DNA of 64,000 bases from Xenopus tropicalis (GCF_000004195.4 NC_030677.2:68596222-68660221); one strand, 5' to 3'. Positions 1 through 11,960 are shown, counted from the stretch's first letter. Translations and numbers: made by a program. Notes: generated from the sequence alone by a model not told the origin.

Positions 1-450
1 CAGAGTGCATTTTCGCAAGTGCTGTCAGGCTGAAGGGGAACCTATACGTCACTATGTTGCTGATCTGCGACAGCTAGCAGTCCCCTGCAAATTTGGGCCC
101 TTGCAAGATGAAATGATTAGAGACCAACTTATTGGAAATACAACAAACCTTTAACTCAGAGAGAGGTTGCTTATGGAGCCAGATACACTTACTTTACAAA
201 AAGCTGTGGAATTGGGGTGCAAAATGGAAATGGTTTTGCCAAAAATATGCTGCCCCCTGCAGGAGGGAGTGAGATCCCCATTTATGTACACAAACTGACT
301 GACAGTAACTCTAATGCTCACTTCAATTGTGGAGGCAGCTGCCATAAAGGTGGCATGACACTGTGCCCGGCACAAGGGAAACGCTGCAGGCGCTGTAATA
401 AAATGGACCACTTTGCTAAATTCTGCCGCTCCATGACGGACACATCAGTT
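1..450 (+). pseudogene. gag remnant: capsid-like part and CCHC zinc knuckle
   Basis: The first ~150 bases, read in frame 2, give gag-like text ending in 'LQDEMIRDQLI', typical of vertebrate Ty3/gypsy gag. A stop or frame shift follows near 150-160. Bases 385-426 encode a C-X2-C-X4-H-X4-C zinc knuckle (CRRCNKMDHFAKFC), the nucleocapsid RNA-binding motif. A preceding cysteine-rich stretch (Cys at ~328, 343 and 364) may be a damaged second knuckle. Confidence 0.8.
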
Positions 451-489
451 CATAATTTAGTGCAAGATGACTGTGTACCTGATGAAAGT

Positions 490-900
490 CAGATTCATGC
501 TGTGGGTAAGGATAATGCAAATTTCAAACTCTGCCACTTTGTTATTGCTAATGTCACAATACCACTACTTTTGGACACCGGGGCAAAGGTCTCCATTATA
601 AACGCTGCTACTTACAAAGCACATTTTTGGCATTACCCACTCCAATATACACTAACTTGCTACAGGCTACAGTAATACCCACATTTCAGATAACCTTACC
701 TGTTACACACCAAAACAAGCATTTGAGAAGCTTTACATTTTATGTCACTGAGAAAGGAGCAAACCTACTGGGGCTGGACTTGTTTCATGCACTGGGATTT
801 AAAGTTCTTGACCAGACAAATACTGAAATACACATAGTAGACACTGTCTGGAAGGAAAAATATCCTCAGGTCTTTAATGGACTGGGTCGGATATGCAAAT
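490..900 (+). pseudogene. Retropepsin-like aspartic protease remnant
   Basis: The catalytic signature is seen as LLLDTGAKVSII at ~565-600 (D-T-G-A). A downstream hydrophobic segment 'LLGLDLF', at ~765-785 in another frame, matches the C-terminal flap/dimer region of retropepsins. The two parts are in different frames, so a frameshift lies near 630-660. Family role: cleavage of the Gag-Pol polyprotein. Confidence 0.75.
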
Positions 901-954
901 TTTATCACAATCCAATGGTGAACACTCAAGTATCTCCAATGATGCAGTCCTTGC

Positions 955-1560
955 GCTGCAGTAGAAGCAGAACTCAATAAGCTGTTGCAGGAGGATATTA
1001 TAGAACCAACTGACTCCCATGGGTCTCAAACCTAGTAATTGCAAAAAAGAATGGGCAGATTCGGCTATGTGTGGACTAACGTCAGGTAAACAAAGCAATA
1101 AAACCCGGCTGTTACCCTCTGCCCACTACAGAAGATTAAATTTCCCAATGCCATTGGTCAAAAATTTTCACAAAGCTGGACCTCCGTCAAGGCTATTTAC
1201 AAATACCCATGTCTTTGCAGGCTGGAAACCTGACCGCTCTCATTACACATCAAGGACTTTACTGGTTCAAATGCATGCCATTCGGCTGTGTTCTGCCCCA
1301 AGCTGTTTCCATAAAGTTATGGTCTCTGTTTTTGCAGAAATCTCTGGGGTAACAATTTATCTGAAGTTGACTTTGTGGGTCATAGATTATCATCACTGGG
1401 AATTCAACCCTTACAATCCAACGTTGAGGCCATACATCAATTGCCTGAACCAAAAGACAGAGCAGAACTTGCTTCTTTTTTGGGATTTACAAATTATTAT
1501 TTACGTTTCGTAGCTGACTATGCAGAAATCACAACAGTATTACGTGCCTTATTAAAAATA
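955..1560 (+). pseudogene. Reverse transcriptase remnant with catalytic-motif deletion
   Basis: RT blocks appear in several frames. They are the N-terminal 'LLQEDIIEPTDS' block (~975-1015), the 'NGQIRLCVD' block (~1050-1075), motif A with its Asp ('KLDLRQGY', ~1170-1195) and motif B-like 'FKCMPFG' (~1268-1287). After 'TIYL' at ~1350-1361, where Y-x-D-D should be, the sequence jumps straight to 'EVDFVGHRL' (~1362-1388), the block that normally follows the palm/thumb connection. The DD residues and the intervening segment are gone. Confidence 0.85.
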
Positions 1561-1609
1561 AAGATGTACAGTGGATGTAGACACCAGCTTGTTCCCAAGC
1601 AGTCTGTAA

Positions 1610-2060
1610 ACTGAGGCAGTGTATTGCTTCAGCACCAACCCTTGCACATTTTTTACCAAATGCACCGACATTTGTCTCTTGTGATGCTTCAGCCATTGCC
1701 ATAAATGCAGTCTTACCACAGATTCAACATGGAGTGGAGCACCCTGTTGCTTTTGCTTCTCAAGCTCTCTCTCCAGCTGAGCAGAAATATGCTGTGGGAG
1801 AGCGGGAGGCATTGGCTTGTATGTGGGCTTGTGAAAGGTGGCATCATTTCCTTTATGGCAGGAGGTTTACAGATCACCAAGCCCTAACTTACTTGCTGTC
1901 AACATCAGGATCAGACCATCGTCCCCTGCGTATTCACAGATGGTCAGACAGGCTATATCAATACAACTTCAGTCCTCTACATACCCGTCCCATGTGGTCC
2001 TCAAGCCTGAGGAGACAAAGACTTCACAGGAGGAAGAAGACAGTCTGGTGATATCCAATT
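1610..2060 (+). pseudogene. RNase H domain remnant
   Basis: Bases ~1675-1910 read as a gypsy-type RNase H: 'CDAS' (first catalytic Asp), 'HPVAFASQALSPAEQKY', then 'EREALACMWACERWHHFLYG' with the catalytic Glu, and 'TDHQALTYL'. A frame change occurs near 1730. The domain follows the RT directly, as in Ty3/gypsy pol. Confidence 0.85.
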
Positions 2061-2189
2061 CATTAGTCTTTACAGTTACATCACTAGCCTTAGTGACCTC
2101 ATCTCAAAATGATCCAGTAATTTAAGAAATACTAACATTCTTACACGGAGAATGGCCATATGTTTTACCAGGACACATTCAGTCATACT

Positions 2190-2760
2190 ATCAAGTGAGA
2201 ACAGAGTTGTCACCTTGGAAAGATGTTTGTTTAGTACACGGGTACAGGGCAGTTATTCCAACTGCACTGAGGCAAGCAGTCCTCAGGATGGCCCATGAAG
2301 GGCATTTAGGTTTGGTGAGAACAACACAGCATAGACAACCAATTGAAACCTTGATTCGGAACTGTGAACCTTGCTTACTCACTAGGAAAAATCTAAAGAA
2401 AACCGCTGCTCCACTACAAGTTAGGCCTTTTCCACAAGTGCCATGGGATACAATTCAGCTGGATATATGTGGAGAAATCTCTGTTGCACCAAAACACCAG
2501 AGGTACTTGTTGGTCGCATAAGATTTGTACTCTAAATGGCCAGAGGTAGCTACAGCAGGAATCATTACCTCTAAAGTCATCATCACAGCCTTAGAAGGAT
2601 GGTTTTCATGGTGGGGACTTCCACTAGAAATTATTACAGACAATGGGCCACAATTTGTGTCAAAAGAATTTGAAGATTTCCTTCAACTGAAGGGCATAGG
2701 GCACACTTTAACACCTCAATACCATCCACAGGCTAATGGAGGTGTGTAACTTTAAAGAAT
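2190..2760 (+). pseudogene. Integrase remnant (zinc-binding part and DDE core)
   Basis: 'HEGHLG' (~2296-2313) and 'CEPC' (~2365-2376) match the HHCC region, although the spacing between them is shortened. The core shows the first Asp in 'IQLDICG' (~2453) and the second in 'TDNGPQF' (~2637-2657). An in-frame stop sits at ~2519-2521. After 'HPQANGGV' a stop codon falls where the third catalytic residue (Glu) is expected (~2747), so the DDE triad is incomplete. Confidence 0.85.
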
Positions 2761-2869
2761 GGCCTTAAGGTACATTTGCATGAAGGCCTTTTGTTTAGCA
2801 AAGCTTTAACTACAGTTCTACAGCACTAATGGTCTGCACCCCATAGTGCAACTGGGGAATCGCCAGCAA

Positions 2870-3210
2870 AACTGATGATAGGCCGCAATCTACGGATGCC
2901 CCTAACATGTTTACGGTCACAGATGGAAGTCAATGAATCCCTCAAGAAAAGAAAGCCCTCAATCAGATCAAAATGTGATCCTATTTTATCTGATCCCATT
3001 CAGATTCCCAGTCAGTTGGGACCAGTAACCTACAGACTGCAGGATGTATCTACTTGGCACGTGAGTAGTTTAGTTCCCATTCCTGAGCCCTTACAGGTGC
3101 GGGATACTACCTCTAACTGGCATTTCTTGGATGATCCACCCAATCGGGTTGCACAGCCACAAAAACCGGACAACCCTTCAGGCAGTAGTGAACTCCGCCA
3201 GTGAAATCCG
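2870..3210 (+). pseudogene. Pol C-terminal tail remnant
   Basis: The segment resembles the end of gypsy Pol. 'MIGRNLRMPL' corresponds to the 'P...L.GR..R.PL' block after the integrase core. A later block, 'LGPVTYRLQD...WHVSSLVP', resembles the chromatin-binding-type tail 'GP..Y.v......vWHvs.L.P'. It stops shortly before the polypurine tract. Confidence 0.65.
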
Positions 3211-3293
3211 CCGAAGTTCAACTTGCCCAAATAATTTGCCTAAGCATCTGGCTGACTATGTGCTTTATAATGTTTCCAGGTTTTGAAACATAG

Positions 3294-3610
3294 TAGAAGG
3301 GGGGAGAAATGTTATGTATGTGCATAAGCTGTGTAATGTTTTATAAAGTTGTATGCTTTTGAAGGATGTTAGAATGTTGCAGCCTTTGTAAAATAGTGGG
3401 AGGAGACTAGGAAGCTAGTCTCTGTGTGTAAGAAATAGAGATGGTGAACTGTTAACAACATACCTGCATTACTGTCCAGCATCACTGATATAGCACCCTA
3501 GGATTCACGGGTACCACCTAAAGGAGGTGCCTTATACCCAAATTCACTTCTTGTCATGTTTTTGGCAAGACTGCACAACTTATCTCCTGCACAACATATC
3601 TCCTACTCCT
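3294..3610 (+). repeat. Polypurine tract and beginning of the 3' LTR (3' limit approximate)
   Basis: A purine run at 3294-3309 (agtagaagggggga...) is immediately followed by TGTTATG at 3310, a usual LTR start. A TATAAAG box lies at ~3341-3347. Without the 5' LTR in the window the right end cannot be fixed; 3610 is a guess. Start confidence is moderate, end confidence is low. Confidence 0.55.
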
Positions 3611-3985
3611 TGACAGTTCCACAGGTTTCAGGGTATAACTTGGGGCTACTGACTATTCTACTAACGAAATGTAGAATACAGCTCCAACAGGAAAATATAC
3701 AGTACAGTATCTTAAAAAGCCTTTATTAAATATCACATGGCTTTAGATCTCTGACAATGCAACAAGCTACTCACTGTTTTCCTTACATGGGGACAATTCC
3801 CCCACTAGCCTACTTGATGAGGGGGACAGCATCCCATGTCAACTAGCAAGGCTACCTCTGACTTCTGATGTAGCTATTACCATGTGATAGTCCTATTCAT
3901 GCCAGTCTCCAATGAAACTTCTTGAAAATATTTGTAATAAATTGTCATTTTATGTCTTCTGTAATAGTGTTTCATTTAAAAAGAG
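3611..3985. other. Intergenic spacer, nothing recognised
   Basis: No protein similarity or inverted repeat could be supported here. It may include the end of the LTR or unrelated repeat DNA. Confidence 0.4.
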
Positions 3986-4029
3986 TGTTTTTGCAAAAGT
4001 GAAGCAATACAATATTTGAATGTATTGGT

Positions 4030-4725
4030 AGTTTAAGCCTTTCAGATTTGGCACCATGTCAAAAGTAAGCATCGTAACACCAAAACTAATTTTTTCATCC
4101 TGCATCAGCAAGGTCTTACCCAAGCAGAAATTCTGCGTCAAACATGTTTTCGGATGTGTTGTCAACAATCAAGAAGGCAAGGTTAAGGAACAGAAACACA
4201 GTGATCTGCCTTGGAAACTTAGTGCAACAGAAAAGAAATACACTAAGCTTACTTCCCCTTGAAATCTGAAGATGTCCAGCTCTGCTGTTAGCTCAGAATT
4301 TGTAGAAACCACTTGGACCTTGGTGCTTCAGCTACAGTCCAGAGAACTCTTTTGGTTATGACCAAAAACCATCCCTCCAAGGATAAAACAACTTAATTAT
4401 GCATTCAAACATAAGGACTGGGTTGCAGAAAGATGAAGTCAGGTGCTCTGGACTGATGAGCAAAAATTTTAAACAAAGGGCAGGTTCTCAGTCAAAGGGT
4501 TTGAGAACAATACAAACTAGATGTATGCCAGCCAGCAACAAAGAACCACAATAATGATTTCCTGCAGGTTTGGTGTTGCATTTCCACAAATGGATCTTGT
4601 AATTTGGTCAAAACTGATGGCACACTTACTGCTGGAGGATCATATGCAGATTCTTTCTATGATACAAATTCATTCTGCATGAAAGTGTTGCAGTGTTACA
4701 GTGTTGATCATTGCCTTTTGCTCCA
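4030..4725 (+). mobile_element. Decayed Tc1-like DNA transposon (transposase fragments)
   Basis: Translations in shifting frames match Tc1-family transposase. 'LPWKLSATEKKYTKLTS' (~4209-4258) and 'KMSSSAVSSEF' (~4268-4302) fall in the N-terminal helix-turn-helix part. 'FKHKDWVAER' (~4404-4433) and 'VLWTDEQKF' (~4442-4470), with the first catalytic Asp of the DDE domain, follow. A 'WCCISTNGSCNLVKTDGTL' block (~4575-4630) comes next. Stops interrupt each part. The 'H.DW' and 'W.DE..F' signatures are diagnostic of the IS630-Tc1 group. The inverted-repeat ends were not identified. Confidence 0.75.
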
Positions 4726-5860
4726 TATTCAATAGGATCTCCTCCTATCTTTCTAACTGATCCTTCAGTGTCTATGATACAGCCTCTACCTCCTCTCACT
4801 CTTTCAGTTGGGGTACCTCAAGGCTCTGTTCTTGGACCCCTCCTATTTTTGATCTATACCATCTTATATCTTTTACAGCTAATCAAATTATTTGGGTTTC
4901 AGCATTCATTCATATGCAGATGATACTCAAATCTACTTCTCTTCTTCAGACCTGCCCTCCCTTTAAGCTTGTGTCACTGACTGTCTAACAACAATTTCTA
5001 CATTCATGCCCTCTTGTTACCTAAAAATCAACATAGACAAAACTGGACTGGTTATCTTCCAACCGTTCCTGCCTGACACCACTGTCAGTGTTGAAAATAA
5101 CAGTATAAACCCAGTACCACAAAACCACTGTCTAAGACTCACATTAGACTTTGTCCTCTCGTTCATTTCCCACATTCAAACGCTCACTAAATCATGTCAT
5201 TTTCAACCTAGGAGTGTCTCTGGCATTCCACCCTTCTTTACACAAGAGACAAAATTCTCATCTATGGCTTTGCTGTATCTTGTTTAGAATACTGTAACTC
5301 TCTGCTCTGTGGACTCCCCCTGTTTAAACTGACCCCACTCCAATCCATCATGAACACTGCTGCCAGACTCATAAACCTTTCCTTCTGCTCCAAAAGTGCT
5401 GCCCTTCTCTTCCAGTTCCTGACATATACAAGATTCAAATCAAGATTCTTGTACCTACAAAGTACTCACCAGTGTCACACCACAATAACTTAAGCCCTTA
5501 GCAGCTTGACCCCCACCATACCCCCAATTCTCTGCTCACATACTAACTAACTACTGGTATTCATCTCTTTTCCTGCACTTACCATCACTTCACTAACCAG
5601 CAGGAACTCTACAACTATACTGGTTACCCTCACCTTACATCTCACTTACATTCCTTCTGAATGTAAGCTCTTGTGAGCAGGGCCCTTCCTCTACTGTCTC
5701 CTAACAATATCCAATTGTAACTGTGAATCAATTTTGGTGAAATGTTTATCTATATATATTAAGCGTTGGGTTTCATATTTGTATCCCTTTACTCTATAAA
5801 GCGCTGCATAAAGCTCTGTCAGTGTGGCAATAAATGAAAATGATAAGGATAATAAATAAG
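4726..5860 (+). mobile_element. Decayed L2/CR1-like LINE fragment with conserved 3' tail
   Basis: Bases ~4800-4860 encode 'SVGVPQGSVLGPLLFLIYT', the hallmark RT block of CR1/L2-type non-LTR retrotransposons. A damaged '(Y)ADDTQ' region follows at ~4915-4935 ('YADDTQIY'-like after a frame change). RT thumb-like text continues to ~5500 with many stops. The tail at ~5665-5860 has the 'GTAAGCTC...GCAGGGCCC...GCGCTGCATAAA' pattern that also ends the LINE copies at 20.8 and 47.9 kb. The copy is 5' truncated and inactive. Confidence 0.8.
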
Positions 5861-6212
5861 AATCTGAAGAAGCTGCATTGTTTGCTTAAGAACAACATAC
5901 CTTTGCTATGGCTCCAAGTATTGCCTAATTTCTTTACTCCACTGTAGTGCTTGTGTGAGAATATTCTAAAAATGTAGACAGCACACGTATGGCATGCATA
6001 TGCTGTTCTAACTTTTCTGCTATTAGTTTTAATTACTAACTGCCCAATGGCATATAATTATATTGTAGAAACAATTAGTTTTTGCCTTTATTAACTGTAT
6101 TGCACTAATCTATATAATAATTTCTCGCATACACATACATATTATTACAAAAGTAGCACTCTCCTGTCAGTTTTAAGATTCCCTATAAAACAGAACTAAT
6201 TGAGGCTAATTC
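5861..6212. other. AT-rich spacer, nothing recognised
   Basis: No coding or repeat structure could be supported in this stretch. Confidence 0.4.
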
Positions 6213-6430
6213 CAGTGATGAGTGAATCTGTCCCGTTTCCCCGTAAAATTTGACATCAACCGCTTGCCGAGAATACGCTACATACACTTAAAAATCCTCC
6301 TACCTATGCCTGTATCCGAATGCATTGAACCAGAGTTCGTTTTCTTGGCAGATTTCGGCTACATGTTCCTGCACCCAAGCATATTCAGTGCATACATTGC
6401 ATTCAGGTACAGGCACAGGTAGGGGTGATT
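6213..6430 (+). mobile_element. Fragment of a hAT-like MITE (AGTGATG... family)
   Basis: The end 'agtgatgagtgaatctgtcc' resembles, inverted, the right end of the complete element at 37391-37871 (gggacagattcgctcatcact). Only one end is visible, so this is a fragment. Confidence 0.5.
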
Positions 6431-6885
6431 TTTAAGCATATGTAGCTAATTGTAGGCAAGTGGTTTTCACTACATACACTACGTGTGCTATTTGGGAGGC
6501 TCATCTATCAGGGATTCTACAGCTGTCAGCATTAGAAAAAAATTCCATGGACACAACAGAGTCAGACACATCTGAAGTATCGGAAGAAACCATACAGTGA
6601 CATTCTGTATCTTTAATGCTCTGATCCCCCTGCAAAAAGTTTTGCTTGGGGCCCAGTGCACACCAATTTAGCTTTTTCTTTCCCCAGTTTGAGTTTTGGC
6701 AGCAATCTGGTTTAGTTTATCTAAGCAGCCAGCATTAAAAATAACTATAAAATAGTTGCAATAGTGTTTTGGCTGCTGGGGTCAAGGAACAAAGTTTACC
6801 AAGGTGTGCTACCAGATGATTGGTTTATATGGGTTATTAGAATTCTAGCACACTGTGTACCATTTATTACATAACCCCCTAAAGG

Positions 6886-7435
6886 TTAAAGGGATTCTGT
6901 CATGATTTTTATGGTGCACTTTTTATTTCTAAATTACACTGTTTACAAATAATTCACTCTATCATTTAAAATTTTATTCTTGAACCAACAAATGTATTTT
7001 TAGTTGTAATATTGGTGTGTAGGCAGCCATCTCAGTGCATTGTGTCTGAGTCTGAGCTTTCAGAAGGAGCCAGCGCTACACATTAGAACTGCTTTCAGGT
7101 AACCTATTGTTTCTCCTACTCCCATGTAACTAGAGGAGCCCCGAGCCTGACTTGGATTTCTTACTATTAAGTGCTATTCTGATATCTACTGGGAGCTGCT
7201 ATCTTGCTACCTTTCCATGTTCAGCTGATTGGCTGCTGGGGGGAAAGGCATGGGGGTGATATCACTCCAACTTGCAGCACATCAGTAAAGAGTGACTGAA
7301 GTTTATCAGAGAAGTCACATGACATGTAGCACCCTGGGAAATGAAGAATAAAGCTAGGCCCATGTGAAATTCCAAAATTAAAAATAAAAAAATCTGTTTG
7401 TATCTTTGAAAAATGGATTACAATAATTAAATAAA
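6886..7435 (+). mobile_element. T2/Kolobok-like MITE, first of two copies
   Basis: It begins TTAAAGGGATTCTGTCATGA at 6886. TTAA target sites followed by AAGGR are typical of T2-family MITEs in Xenopus. Its interior (e.g. 'gatatctactgggagctgctatcttgc', ~7180-7210) reappears in opposite orientation at 25020-25480. The right end is eroded. Confidence 0.65.
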
Positions 7436-7439
7436 AACT

Positions 7440-7640
7440 GGGCCGGTGAGAAAACGGGAAAAAAACGCTGGCACAGCCTGATCCCAGCTGCCCTCCCTCC
7501 CCGCTACCTCTACTTATGCACACTTGGGGGATGGACGGGACCCCTAGGGGGCATTAGCGGGCTGTGAGGGTCCCTGCAGGGGGGGTGTGGGGCCCCTGGA
7601 GTGGCAGAACTGGTAGGCCCCAACACCCCCAATCCAACCA
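7440..7640. repeat. GC-rich repeat fragment ending in a hAT-like terminus
   Basis: GC-rich, C/G-run-containing DNA unlike its AT-rich flanks. Its right end (ccccaacacccccaatccaacc) resembles the 'ccagtccgaccctg'-type ends of hAT-like repeats such as the one at 53117-53327. Assignment is tentative. Confidence 0.35.
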
Positions 7641-7756
7641 TGGGAACAGGGAAGTTCCTGAGAGCTGGCTAGAACTCCTCCCTATTCATGAAGGAGAGTG
7701 CCAAAAGTGAGACATGCTGCTGGAAAGGAAGAACTTTTCATATTCCATCGGTTAGA

Positions 7757-8380
7757 CATAGGGGCAGATTCATGAAATCAGGAGTTCGAATCCCAAATGG
7801 GATAAATTTGGATTGGATACGAAAATTTCTGAAGATCGCAAATATCACGAAAATGCTTACGAAAAAATCGTATTAGTCACGATAATACAGGTATAGGACC
7901 CGTTATCCAGAATGCTCGGGACCAAGGGTATTCCGGATAAGGGGTCTTTTCGTAATTTGGATCTTCATACGTTAAGTCTACTAAAAATCAATAAAACATT
8001 AATTAAACCCAATAGGATTGTTTTTCATCCAATAATGATTATTTATATCTTGGTTGGGATCAATTACAAGGTACTGTTTTATTACTACAAAGAAAAAGGA
8101 AATCAGTTTAAAAATTCTGAATTATTTGATTAAAATGGAGTCTATGGGAGACGGGCATTCCGTAATTCGGAGCTTTCTGGATAACGGGTTTCCGGATAAG
8201 GGATCCCATACCTGTATCGTATTGGCGATCCAAAAGTCACAAAATTTTCGTACCGAATGATTGTAAACAGCAGGAAAACCTTTCCGATTTTTTCGCACAA
8301 GCATACGGAAAAGTCGCAGGCATCGAAAAAGTTGCGCAAGCAACAAAAAATTTGTCGAAAATACGCTCATATAAGTTTTC
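7757..8380. mobile_element. Decayed MITE interrupted by a second MITE
   Basis: The left part begins 'ggggcagattcatgaaatc' at ~7761, similar to the ends of elements at 27406 and 61596 (ggggcaaatttatt / ggggcacattcatc). Related A/T-rich, CG-containing text resumes after 8216 and runs to ~8360. The block between (7888-8214) is a separate insertion. Confidence 0.45.
7888..8214 (+). mobile_element. MITE with CAGGTATAGGA ends and TA target duplication (copy 1)
   Basis: The ends CAGGTATAGGACCCGTTATC and GGATAAGGGATCCCATACCTG form terminal inverted repeats, flanked by TA on each side (7886-7887, 8215-8216). Length is 327 bp and no coding capacity is visible. Other copies lie at 13389, 23767, 34888 (truncated), 53888 and 60380. 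A TA duplication is consistent with a Tc1/mariner-type origin (inference). Confidence 0.75.
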
Positions 8381-11300
8381 TAATACTTTCCTTAATACTC
8401 TGTAAATCATTTTCTATAAATTTCTCTAATCTCAACTTGTTCTATTACAATCTGCCTTCTTTTGGCTAAAGTATTCAACAATGGAATGTAATTTTTTAAT
8501 ACTAAATGATCTATTTCCTTACTGACCTATTTACTGCTGTAGACCAGCAGCTTCACTGTGACACTCTGCACTGGTATGGCATACAGATTATGGCTCTCTC
8601 TCCTTGTTCATATAATAAATCTCTCCTGGCTCACTGCACTTCTATGTTTTTATTACTTTAATGTAAATACCCTACTACATTAAGTTAGTCTCTTTTAAGG
8701 TACAGTCCTCAGTCCTCTATATTTTAGGGCCAGCTTTATGCTGACATGAAATTTCTATTTTTCCTACCTGTAACATTCTGCACCTCTTTCCAAAAAAATC
8801 TTATGTATTTTCACTTCTTCAGCTCAGGTCTTGTAACACCACTACAATCGTCTATATCACGGGGCTTAAACTAATTCTTAACTCCACCCCCACATTCTGA
8901 ATAAGAAATATTGTTGAGTTCATGTTAAAGGGGCAGTATACCCTCTTATTCAAAATGAGTTCATTAAATAGGGCTTGTACTGCTTTATTGTCTTTACAAA
9001 AAAATGTGTATTTTTGTTATTTCTTAAGGTAAACGGGGCAAATAAGCAAATTGAAGCTACTCCATGTTTGGTGCTTACAAGGTAGATATTTATATCACCA
9101 GTGCACAAATAATTTCCCTGATTTTTTTTTCAATTAAAAGAACAGGGAAAGTATTTTCAGCACAAACCCTTTTCATTATGTAGGCTGTGCCTTTAATAGC
9201 ATTACCAAAATCCAAATTTTTTAAGAATTCTTTTACACTAGAGGAGCCTGGCCATTTTCCATTCTTAGTGCTCTCACCCAGAGGTTTCCCCAGATTCAGG
9301 CATAATGTTTTGGCATACAAATACCAGTTTCTGCTGATATAAAACATCTTTGTACTCCTTTTGGTACAATTATTCTTTCTGTACATTTGTATTCTCATTA
9401 TATTTTGCTGTTGGTTCAACTTTCTCTTCAGTACAAGGTATCAAAACTGCTGCCTACTTACCCTATTTTTATTTGTTCCCATTGCACTTAGATTGTGAAG
9501 TATCTGTGTTTGCCTTGTTGTTCCCTAACTTTAGGTATAGCAGTACAATTTATGCTAATAAATAGCATTTTTATTTTTTAATATGCTATTATAACTGTAG
9601 TTGACATTGAAAAACTGGCCAAAAGAAAGTCAGATTGTCTTTTATCCTCATGTTTCTAAAGAAATATATGGGTCTGCATTTTCAATAAGTGAAATTGAAA
9701 TCACTTTTATAAAGATCTAGCTTAATCCGCACACAAATTCAAATTACCATGACGCACCATGACATTTTAATGCCCCATGTATCCTAGCAACATTGGTATT
9801 AAAGAGGCCATGATCTGAACTAGACTGCCTCTGCAAATACAAAGGCATCGTGTCGAGCAACTGTGAATAGAATGAGGAGTTTGGAATAGGGATGAAAAGC
9901 CCCTTTATGTCACCTTAATGCATGATGCGTTAACGGGAACAAATGATAATAATGAACAATCTGAAATACTTGGCATCTCTGAATGCCACTGTAGACAAAC
10001 AGACAATCTGGAATGACCTGAAAGCCTGAGAAATGCTGTGCTAAAGCTAAGCGGATCATTAGTATGCCAAGCAAGAAGGGACTTAGGGACATGAATGTAA
10101 AGCTTTTGCTGTGGGACAGAGCGCTGTGCACTGTGCAGCACTCTACAAAAAACGTTATCTTTTTAAGGTTTCTTGTGGATAGAAAACAAAGAAAAGTCAA
10201 TACTTTACATTTATAAATTTCTTTCTTTCAGATTTTGCATGAAATGATTCTGCATTCAGAAATAATAGAGTTTATAAACTGCAAAACTTTTTTTTGGTAT
10301 TATAGGCAGTAGTATTAATGTGAATTTATAATGTAATACACATTTGTTATTGCCTTTAGTAGATGTGTAGTATCAGATACACATTTAACATTGTTTATGT
10401 TAAATGTAAAACTGCTTATTTAATTTCCTATTATACATGTATGATAACACAATGCGATAACTGCAGTTCTAAAAAGGTATTTATTTAAAATAAAATGCGC
10501 AAAGCCATTTTTAGAAAATAAAGCACAAAAATATTTTTTCAGCAGGTCATTAACCACTTTTAGCAGGTTTTTTTTATCTTGGAATCATGCCTGAAAGTGA
10601 TTGCCTCCTACCTCCTGAAAGACTCCAGGATGTTTTGCTTTTTATGAGAGATGATTTACAATCAAATACACGGGGATGGCCAAATACCATTATCCCATTC
10701 ATTCACACAGGAAATTAATTGAAGTTGCGACTCATGTTGCTTCTTCATATACTGATGCACCATTCACCTGAGAACAGGTTGCACTGGGAGATGAAACATC
10801 AGTAGGGGTAAGCCTATCAGATCACAGAATGGTCTGATGAAGTAACTACTAATGAGCCAGACCATCTTTACCTCCAGTGTTGGTAAGTATTTGACTGTAA
10901 TCTGCTTGTTTGATGTGTATGCTAACAAGCTTTACAGATCATTTTTTTCATATTACAGTATTTCATGTTTTTGGGTTGATTTCCTAACACAGGTTCTAAA
11001 TGGCACCAGTGCAGTTGCCCACATCAGCCATTTGGATTTTCTAACTGGTGCACTATAGCGCCTATGTTAGCAAATGAGCTATATAGAGTGTAATGTTTTT
11101 TGTACTTTGCACCCTGCCTTAGTCTCAGGTCTTTGTGCACTAGAATGCGCTTCTCCAATCATTACAGTACTACCTGTGTTCAGCAGGTTTATGAGGGGCA
11201 GTCTGGTGTGGTATATAGAAGGAAGTCTCCTTCGACCCCATAGCTTGTGCAATATTTAAACACACAAATTACAGATTATTATTATTTAAGACAGAAGGCA

Positions 11301-11757
11301 CAAGCCACAGGGGAGCCCTGCTCTTGCCACCTGCCTAAGGCAGCAGTTAAGTACAAGGCTGCATCATACCCACAACACTGTACTTTACATTTCGCACTAG
11401 AATGACAGCATGGTTTAAAGTGGAAGCTACATTGATATCCCCAGACACAAGCCCTCTTTAACTCTACTAAGCGGTGTGATTTATTATGATAAATGAGTGT
11501 TTTTTTGTGAGAGTTAAATAGTCTGATCATTAATCATAATTTTCTCATTTATTATCATTATTATAATTACATTTGCATATTAGTGTTTATGTATATACAT
11601 TTTAAAAATACTCCTCCTTTCTGTACTCCCACTTTTTTTAAAGAGGTACATAGCACATTCACACACACTATGGTCAGTTTTATCAGGAGTCAGTTAACCT
11701 GCTTGTTTGGTTCTGCAGTGAGGCAAGGTAGCAGTGCTAACCATTGTGCCATAGTGC
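8381..11757. other. Intergenic DNA with little recognisable content
   Basis: AT-rich sequence without convincing coding text. A T2-like end (ttaaaggggcagtataccct) occurs at ~8931, but no matching right end was found. Two overlapping minus-strand frames at ~9905-10200 lack recognisable domains. Confidence 0.4.
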
Positions 11758-11960
11758 CAGTGCCGGAACTAAGGATAGACAGACAAGTTATGTGCCTAGG
11801 GCGCAACACTGGGGATAGGCAGGGCGAAAACCTCTTCTGCCTATTTACCCCTAGTTTTGTCTCTTCTCTACCCCCGGAGGCTGTCAACTTAGAGAGTTCG
11901 GGAGAGTACTCATAAGAGTTCTTGCAAGAGTTTGGGAAAGCTCTGGGGCACAGTCAGTCA
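11758..11960 (+). repeat. Interspersed repeat, related to 25560-25830 in opposite orientation
   Basis: 'gccggaactaaggatagaca' and 'tatgtgcctagggcgcaac' here match the reverse complement of 'tgtctcttctgcctacccct' and 'ccctgggcatgtgtctc' near 25780-25820. Family unknown. Confidence 0.45.

Larger units (their letters stand above)
1..3309 (+). mobile_element. Decayed Ty3/gypsy LTR retrotransposon, internal region (5' part cut by window edge)
   Basis: In order on the plus strand the translations show a gag fragment, a CCHC zinc knuckle, an aspartic protease, reverse transcriptase, RNase H, integrase and a C-terminal tail. They end in a polypurine tract followed by an LTR-like TG. That order (protease-RT-RNaseH-integrase) is the Ty3/gypsy order. 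The reading frame is broken many times by stops and shifts, and part of the RT is deleted, so this copy is dead. The 5' LTR and the gag start lie outside the window. No envelope-like frame is seen. The family name is not assigned. Confidence 0.9.

Noticed and set aside
7784..7794. tRNA B-box-like word (agttcgaatcc)
   Set aside because: No A box or cloverleaf around it; it lies in a decayed MITE.
9905..10200. Two overlapping minus-strand frames that could be an egf or other exon
   Set aside because: No signal peptide, EGF or YWTD motif, and no supported splice context; the two frames share the same DNA.
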